Shown in pieces: positions 59,120 to 64,000 of a DNA stretch of 64,000 nt. Numbering within the stretch: position 1 is the first letter of the stretch; every line of letters starts with the position of its first letter. A program made the translations under genes and the position numbers. The DNA is from Armatimonadetes bacterium 55-13 (lineage in GTDB: Bacteria; Armatimonadota; Fimbriimonadia; Fimbriimonadales; Fimbriimonadaceae). Location of the stretch: assembly GCA_001898035.1 (NCBI GenBank), contig MKRX01000002.1, positions 74,772 to 138,771 of the forward strand. Reading direction: 5' to 3'. The notes below the pieces were generated by a model. The model ran no database searches, was not told the DNA's origin, and saw nothing but the letters and a program-made list of their open reading frames with translations.

Positions 59120-60954
59120 AACGAATCCCTATCCTAATGCTGATGGCATTGCTGTTCGCAGCCCTCGCCTCGGCTCACCCTATCACCAAATTCAAATTCC
59201 CCAGTAAAGCGGCCAAACAACTCCTCGCTGCCTCAAAGGAACTGGAAGCCTACAAGTCGGATCTCGATAAAGCAGGGAAATACTCCTGCTGTATGAAAGC
59301 TCCCACCGGGAGCCGAGTCGACGGCTGTAACATGTGCGCCGTCCAAAACGGTTCATGCTCCTGCGGCGCAAACCTTGCCCAAGGCAAAGGCGTTTGCGGC
59401 GAGTGCAAAGGCGCATGGCTCAACGGCAAGGGGGGCATGAATCTGAAGGAAGTGGGCATCGCCAATGCAGAAGCGATCCCCGTCTTGCCCAGTCAGCACC
59501 AATCGATGGCCGACGTCAAGCAGGACGAATCCAATCCTCACCTCAAGAAGTACCGCGAGCTGATCCTGTCCTCAAAGAAGGTTCTCGTCACCGAAAAGCG
59601 ATTCAATTGCTGCGTTGGAAAGGGCGGGTGCGATGAGTGTGCCCTGGAGCAATACTGCGGATGCGCCGTTAACCTCAACGAAGACCTCAAGAAGAAAGAC
59701 GGCGAGAAGAAGGACGGTATCTGCGCCCAATGCCTAGATGGTCAGCACGCCGGCCATGGACGTATCCCAGGTGTGGACCCAAATAAAGTCGCCGTGATGT
59801 CCATGGACATGAACATGAAAGGCGCGATTGGAACCGACATGTCCCAAGAGGGAAGCGGCACCACTTGGCTCCCGGCAAACTCCCCCATGTACATGAAGAA
59901 CCTCGGCGTGTTCGGCGGCTACGACGTCAACTTCATGGGCCTCGGCACCGTCAACTTTGCCGACTCCGGCGGCAAGCGCGGTGAAAGTCAGTGGTTCTCC
60001 AATTCCATGCTGATGTTCATGGCTCAAAAGGAGATCGGTGAAGACACCCTCGCCTTCCGATTCATGGGCTCGCTCGATCCCTTTGCCGATGGTAAGAAGG
60101 GCTATCCCAATCTCTTCCAAACGGGAGAGACCGCCTTTGGCGAACCCCTAAAGGATCGGCAGCATCCGCACGATCTCATCATGGAACTCGCCGCAACCTA
60201 CTCCAAACCCCTATCGGAGAACGTTCGCGGATTCCTCTACCTCGCCCCGGTCGGAGAGCCCGCCCTCGGAACCAGCGCTTTCCAACATCGCCCAAGTTCA
60301 TGGGAGATGCCCGAGGCTCCGATCAACCACCACTGGAATGACGGCACTCATATCAGTTCAGGCGTCGTGACCGCCGGAGTCAACATCGGCGAAACCTGGA
60401 AGATCGATGCGTCCCTCTTCACCGGACGAGAGCCCGATGAAAACCGCTACGACATCGATCCAATCAAACTCGATTCCGCCTCCGGAAGAATCACTTTCAA
60501 CCCAACTCGGAACTGGTCGCTTAGCGCCTCCTACGGATTCCTCAATGATCCCGAATCGCTTGAACCCGGCGTCGATGTTCACCGAATCGTCCTGAGCGCC
60601 CTTCATCAGCGTGGCGATCTCTCGCTCGGTGCGGTCTGGGCCAGAAACATCAAGCATGGCGAGAACTCGGATGCCTTCTCACTAGAAGGCACTTATGCAA
60701 ACGCCGGCGGAAGCCTCTTTGCTCGTTTCGAGCATGTGGACAAGGATGAATTGGTAGATGTCCCCGAAGGAATCTACAAGATCAACAAGTTCACCCTTGG
60801 CGGAGTGAAAAACTTTGCCCGTTCCGGCGGTTTCGAATACGGTGTCGGCGCCTATCTCGCCCTCTACTCTTTCCCGTCCAGCTTGAACGACTACTACGGA
60901 AAGAACCCCGTCTCATTTGGCATCTTCCTCCGGGTTCGCCCCGAGAAGATGTAG
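59116..60954 (+). CDS. Outer-membrane barrel with two N-terminal 8-Cys domains
   Basis: The TTG at 59116 gives a signal peptide (KRIPILMLMALLFAALASA) and 613 residues. The frame extends to 59029, but that start overlaps the small gene fully. Two repeats follow, each CC-x(7-12)-C-x2-C-x(6)-C-x-C-x(n)-C-x2-C: the first with GCNMC, SCSCG, VCGEC, the second with GCDEC, YCGCA, ICAQC. From about residue 240 the protein is Met-rich (MSMDMNMKG), then a barrel of beta strands with HPHD and the His-rich NHHWNDGTH motif, ending at RVRPEKM. Barrels of this type occur beside copper genes. The fused Cys domains are unusual. Confidence 0.72.
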   Translation: MKRIPILMLMALLFAALASAHPITKFKFPSKAAKQLLAASKELEAYKSDLDKAGKYSCCMKAPTGSRVDGCNMCAVQNGSCSCGANLAQGKGVCGECKGAWLNGKGGMNLKEVGIANAEAIPVLPSQHQSMADVKQDESNPHLKKYRELILSSKKVLVTEKRFNCCVGKGGCDECALEQYCGCAVNLNEDLKKKDGEKKDGICAQCLDGQHAGHGRIPGVDPNKVAVMSMDMNMKGAIGTDMSQEGSGTTWLPANSPMYMKNLGVFGGYDVNFMGLGTVNFADSGGKRGESQWFSNSMLMFMAQKEIGEDTLAFRFMGSLDPFADGKKGYPNLFQTGETAFGEPLKDRQHPHDLIMELAATYSKPLSENVRGFLYLAPVGEPALGTSAFQHRPSSWEMPEAPINHHWNDGTHISSGVVTAGVNIGETWKIDASLFTGREPDENRYDIDPIKLDSASGRITFNPTRNWSLSASYGFLNDPESLEPGVDVHRIVLSALHQRGDLSLGAVWARNIKHGENSDAFSLEGTYANAGGSLFARFEHVDKDELVDVPEGIYKINKFTLGGVKNFARSGGFEYGVGAYLALYSFPSSLNDYYGKNPVSFGIFLRVRPEKM

Positions 60955-60964
60955 ATCGACCTAG

Positions 60965-60987
60965 GCCCTCCGGTCCCTCCGGAGGGC
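60965..60987 (+). terminator. GC-rich hairpin before csoR
   Basis: GCCCTCCGG (60965-60973) pairs perfectly with CCGGAGGGC (60979-60987) around TCCCT, ten bases after the barrel gene stop. No T-run. It probably separates the envelope genes from the csoR operon. Confidence 0.6.
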
Positions 60988-61013
60988 GAATCGTCATCAC
61001 CTGGAACGAATTG

Positions 61014-61029
61014 ATACCCCATGGGGTAT
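61014..61029. promoter_or_regulatory. CsoR operator
   Basis: ATACCCC-AT... the full 16-base perfect palindrome ATACCCCATGGGGTAT. It matches the known style of CsoR sites (TACCCC arms, GGGGTA). TATAAG at its right edge may be the -10, five bases before the GTG of csoR, so a bound repressor would block transcription of csoR-copZ-copA until Cu(I) is bound. Confidence 0.8.
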
Positions 61030-61037
61030 AAGAAGGT

Positions 61038-61328
61038 GTGAGCGCACAAGACACCAAAAACATCGATCGGCGGCTGGCTCGGGTAGAGGGACAGATCCGA
61101 GGGATCCGGCGCATGGTCGATGAAGGAGAATACTGCTGCGATATCTTGACTCAGTTAACGGCCGTTAAGTCCGCTGTCGAGCAAATATCCGCCGCCGTCG
61201 CTTCGTCGCACATCAAGCACTGCATCGTGGATCATGGCCAAGGTAAGGGCCACGCGAAGGCGGAAGCGATGTCGAAAGACGAACTCCTGGACGAACTAGA
61301 CGAGGTTCTTGGGCGCTTGATGCGATGA
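61038..61328 (+). CDS. csoR: Copper-sensing repressor CsoR
   Basis: An all-helical DUF156-family repressor of 96 residues. The Cu(I) ligands fit the classic spacing: Cys33 (EYCCDIL), His58 and Cys62 (SHIKHC), giving C-x24-H-x3-C. Cu(I) binding releases the operator just upstream. GTG start. copZ and copA follow on the same strand. The extra Cys34 is not usual. Confidence 0.93.
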   Translation: MSAQDTKNIDRRLARVEGQIRGIRRMVDEGEYCCDILTQLTAVKSAVEQISAAVASSHIKHCIVDHGQGKGHAKAEAMSKDELLDELDEVLGRLMR

Positions 61329-61352
61329 GATACCCATAGGAGTATTTTGAAA

Positions 61353-61559
61353 ATGACAACCAAACTGACTGTAACCGGCATGACCTGCCAAAACTGCGTC
61401 AAGCACGTAACCGAAGCCCTTGCCGCCCTCCCGGACGTTCAAAGCGTTCAGGTCTCCCTAGAAGGAGAATCCGCCGTCGTTGAGCACAGCGAAGACACCA
61501 ACATCGAAACGCTGATTCACGCGGTGGAAGAGGAGGGCTACGAAGCCAAGGAGGCATAA
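61353..61559 (+). CDS. copZ: Copper chaperone CopZ
   Basis: A 68-residue heavy-metal-associated domain with the binding motif GMTCQNC (Cys11/Cys14 or one step on, depending on the start). It carries Cu(I) to CopA or to CsoR. AGGAG lies upstream. The ATG at 61353 and the TTG at 61347 are both possible starts. It ends right before copA. Confidence 0.9.
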   Translation: MTTKLTVTGMTCQNCVKHVTEALAALPDVQSVQVSLEGESAVVEHSEDTNIETLIHAVEEEGYEAKEA

Positions 61560-63779
61560 ATGGCCACCGCACCCCACGACCACCATCCCGCCGAACACGA
61601 AACTCAACTCCAGATCCAGGGAATGACTTGTGCATCCTGCGTGAGGAGGGTTGAAAAGGCGCTCACGAAGACCCCTGGGGTCGCCAGCGCAAACGTGAAC
61701 TTTGCCACCCACGAGGCGACGGTCACCCACGAAGCCCCCATCGATGCGAACCTCCTCGTCAAGGCGGTCACCGACGCGGGTTATGAAGCCAGGCCGATCG
61801 AGGCCGACGTTCACGCTCACCACACCCCGAGCGAACACGCCGAGCACCTGCGACAAGAGTCCGCCTCAGAGATGAGGAAGATCCAGATCAACCTTTGGAT
61901 CGCCGCCATCCTGACGCTGCCAGTCTTCGTACTCTCGATGGCTTGGCACCCACGCCCGGAGTGGGCGAACTGGATGCTCTTCGTGCTGGCCACCCCCATC
62001 ATCTTTGGATCGGGACGACAGTTCTTCGTCGTTGCCGCCAAGGCCGCGCGGCACTTCAGTGCAACCATGGACACCCTTGTCGCCATGGGCGCGGGAGCCG
62101 CCTGGCTCTACAGCACCTATTCGCTGTTCGCCAACCGGGGTAACTCGCACCTGCAAAGCGAGCATATTTACTTCGAGACGGGCGCCGTCATCGTGACGCT
62201 CATCCTGTTTGGCCGATACCTGGAAGCCAAAGCCAAGTCGCGAATGTCCGACGCGATCCGCAAACTCATGGACCTCTCCCCCAAGAAGGCGACCAAGGTT
62301 GTTGACGGGAAGGATATTGAAGTCTCCGTTGACCAAATCAAAGTTGGAGACCAAATCCGAGTTCGACCGGGTGAAAGAATCGCCGTAGACGGAAGCGTCA
62401 CTGAGGGCGAGTCCTTTGTGGACGAGTCCATGATCACTGGCGAACCTATTCCCGTCTCCAAACAGGCTGGAGATTCGGTCACCGGTGGAACCGTCAATGA
62501 TCGCGGCTCGCTCATCTTCCGAGCCGAACGCGTCGGATCGGAAACAACGCTTGCCCAGATTGCTAAGATGGTCAGTCATGCGCAGGGTTCCAAGGCGCCC
62601 ATGCAGAGCCTTGCCGACAAGGTCTCATCCGTCTTTGTCCCCGTGGTTATCGCAATCGCACTGGTCACTGCTATCGTCTACTTTGTGCTTGGGAACTCCT
62701 GGGATCAGGCCCTGATGCCCGCCGTCGCCGTCCTCGTCATCGCCTGCCCTTGCGCGCTAGGACTCGCCACCCCCACCGCCCTCATGGTCAGTACCGGTCG
62801 CGGGGCTGAACTCGGAATCCTGGTGAAGAACGGCGAGGCGCTCGAACGTGCCGGAGCCGTCAAGACCGTCTTACTCGATAAGACCGGAACCCTGACGGAA
62901 GGAAAGCCAAGGCTGACCGACGTCAAAGTGTTCGGCGACTGGTCAGAAGAAGAAGCCCTCGCCGTCTCCGCTGCCGTAGAGTCTCAAAGCGAACACCCCA
63001 TCGGCCAAGCGGTCGTCAAGGGCGCTGGCGAACGAAATCTGCAAGTTCCCCCGGTCACCGCCTTTGAATCCGAGCGTGGTCTTGGCGTGAAGGGAACGGT
63101 CGCAGACCGCCTCATCAAGATCGGCCGCCTTCGCTATCTGCCTGAATCCGCTCAGCAACTCTCCGAGCCAATGGCCAACCTGGAAGCCGAAGGGAAGACG
63201 GTCTTTGGCGTCTACCGTGAAGATGGCGCAATGGCCATCCTCGCCGTTTCCGATGTCGTCGGAGAACATAGTGCCGAAGCCATCCAATTGCTGAAAGAAC
63301 TGGAGATCCGCCCGGTGATGGTTACCGGCGACAATCAACGCACCGCCGAAGCGGTTGCTAGGAGCGTCGGCATCGACCAAGTCGAGGCCCAGGTCCTTCC
63401 CGCCGATAAGGCAAACATCGTTCGCCGCTACCAGGAGCAATCACCGGCGGCGATGGTGGGAGATGGCGTGAACGATGCCCCCGCCCTGGCTCAAGCCGAT
63501 CTCGGTATTGCCATGGGCACCGGAACGGATGTCGCCATGGAAACCGCCGGGGTGACCCTGCTGCGGTCGGACCTTCGTGGCGTCCCCACTGCGATCAACC
63601 TTGCGAGAAAAACCCTTGCCACCATCCGCCAGAACCTTTTCTGGGCGTTTGTCTATAACGTGGTCATGATCCCGCTCGCCGCCTTCGGCATCATGAGCCC
63701 CATGCTCGCCGCCGGCGCCATGGCCTTCTCCAGCGTCTCCGTCATCCTCAATTCACTCCGACTCAAGCGGTTCCATTGA
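61560..63779 (+). CDS. copA: Copper-exporting P1B-type ATPase
   Basis: Inner-membrane Cu(I) pump of 739 residues. One N-terminal metal domain with GMTCASC (Cys24, Cys27), preceded by a His-rich start (HDHHPAEHE) and followed by a His-rich linker ([12 protein letters not shown]). The membrane part has the CPC ion site at 396-398, the phosphorylated Asp440 in DKTGT, and TGE (MITGEP), the nucleotide HP motif (SEHPIG) and [10 protein letters not shown]. Last gene of csoR-copZ-copA, starting on the next base after copZ. Confidence 0.96.
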   Translation: MATAPHDHHPAEHETQLQIQGMTCASCVRRVEKALTKTPGVASANVNFATHEATVTHEAPIDANLLVKAVTDAGYEARPIEADVHAHHTPSEHAEHLRQESASEMRKIQINLWIAAILTLPVFVLSMAWHPRPEWANWMLFVLATPIIFGSGRQFFVVAAKAARHFSATMDTLVAMGAGAAWLYSTYSLFANRGNSHLQSEHIYFETGAVIVTLILFGRYLEAKAKSRMSDAIRKLMDLSPKKATKVVDGKDIEVSVDQIKVGDQIRVRPGERIAVDGSVTEGESFVDESMITGEPIPVSKQAGDSVTGGTVNDRGSLIFRAERVGSETTLAQIAKMVSHAQGSKAPMQSLADKVSSVFVPVVIAIALVTAIVYFVLGNSWDQALMPAVAVLVIACPCALGLATPTALMVSTGRGAELGILVKNGEALERAGAVKTVLLDKTGTLTEGKPRLTDVKVFGDWSEEEALAVSAAVESQSEHPIGQAVVKGAGERNLQVPPVTAFESERGLGVKGTVADRLIKIGRLRYLPESAQQLSEPMANLEAEGKTVFGVYREDGAMAILAVSDVVGEHSAEAIQLLKELEIRPVMVTGDNQRTAEAVARSVGIDQVEAQVLPADKANIVRRYQEQSPAAMVGDGVNDAPALAQADLGIAMGTGTDVAMETAGVTLLRSDLRGVPTAINLARKTLATIRQNLFWAFVYNVVMIPLAAFGIMSPMLAAGAMAFSSVSVILNSLRLKRFH

Positions 63780-64000
63780 GGCTGACTCATGCGCTGGGGC
63801 CAGATGCTTCACTTTGGTTGGAGAGTCGGTTGGTGGAGCAAGCCCCCTACGCCCTCTTCGGCCTCTGCCCCTGGGACCCTACATCACCGCCATTGGCGTT
63901 TCGATATTCAGAAAGAAGTCAAAGGGAAATTGCAAGATGCTCCAGTCCAGAAGTCGCCCAGAAGATGCCGGTCACCCATGAGGTTTAGGCGTCCAAAAGA
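63780..64000. other. Right-hand end with no clear gene
   Basis: The 221 bases after copA contain only a 70-codon plus-strand frame (63776-63988) that begins with TTG over the copA stop and has no recognisable features. A hydrophobic minus-strand stretch ends at a stop near 63882 but has no start. I see no terminator hairpin for copA. Confidence 0.4.

Noticed and set aside
63776-63988. 70-codon frame after copA
   Set aside because: TTG start overlapping copA, no Shine-Dalgarno, no helix or domain pattern. I keep the region as unassigned.

Overview
The window reads as a slice of the chromosome of a Gram-negative (diderm) bacterium of moderately high GC, packed with short intergenic gaps. TonB/ExbB/ExbD, a TonB-dependent receptor, a second outer-membrane barrel and a LolA-like protein all imply an outer membrane. 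The mix of secreted carbohydrate-active proteins (GH20-like, GHL10, DUF4838), many TTG/GTG starts and -10-like hexamers directly in front of start codons would fit a member of Armatimonadota (Fimbriimonadia-like). That placement is inference from gene style, not from a marker gene comparison.

Layout. 1-8 kb: a 5'-truncated chimeric GH20-like protein, FtsK/SpoIIIE, a TPR protein, the threonine pair thrC-thrB and a secreted M28 peptidase. 8.0-9.6 kb: an AT-rich accessory patch with one intact unknown gene and one decayed gene. 9.6-21.3 kb: a GHL10 hydrolase, an ECF sigma factor with an overlapping membrane partner, proS, a BlaI/M56 sensor pair with a palindromic operator, CorA and a large DUF4838 protein. 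21.4-32.6 kb: a DEAD-box helicase with a long disordered tail, uvrB, a GGDEF protein, modAB without modC, a rhodanese facing sufE, TerC, an aldo/keto reductase with a ChaN-like protein, a lipoprotein and tRNA-Leu(CAA). 32.8-43.8 kb: serA, polysaccharide deacetylase, an ABC-F ATPase, LolA-like and DUF1287 proteins, and a complete receptor-exbB-exbD-tonB-exbD operon. 43.9-56.5 kb: an ABC exporter with a TPR partner, a CocE-type hydrolase, a glycine-rich surface protein, NAD-type isocitrate dehydrogenase, VOC, RfbD, and a tightly overlapped four-gene operon (dead-looking aldo/keto reductase, small membrane protein, flavin amine oxidase, amidohydrolase).

56.5-63.8 kb is the most interesting stretch: a copper-handling island ending in csoR-copZ-copA. 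In front of the cytosolic detox genes lie five envelope proteins rich in Cys or His: a Cys-rich secreted protein, a multi-YHS protein with a zinc-ribbon tail, a secreted two-domain protein with His motifs, a 47-residue membrane protein with a CxCxxC tail, and an outer-membrane barrel preceded by two 8-Cys domains. The last four overlap or abut, so they are probably made together. A CsoR-type palindrome lies at csoR, and related palindromes lie in the strong promoter of the TonB-dependent receptor operon 17 kb away. This suggests, but does not prove, that metal import and copper export are co-regulated.

Two other domain architectures deserve attention: a BlaR1-type M56 protease whose sensor resembles the lysozyme-sensing RsiV domain instead of a penicillin-binding domain, and a GH20-like protein interrupted by a degenerate GspE-like domain at a minisatellite. 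Across the window at least fourteen genes have a TAnnnT hexamer 5-8 nt before the start codon, pointing to widespread leaderless transcription.
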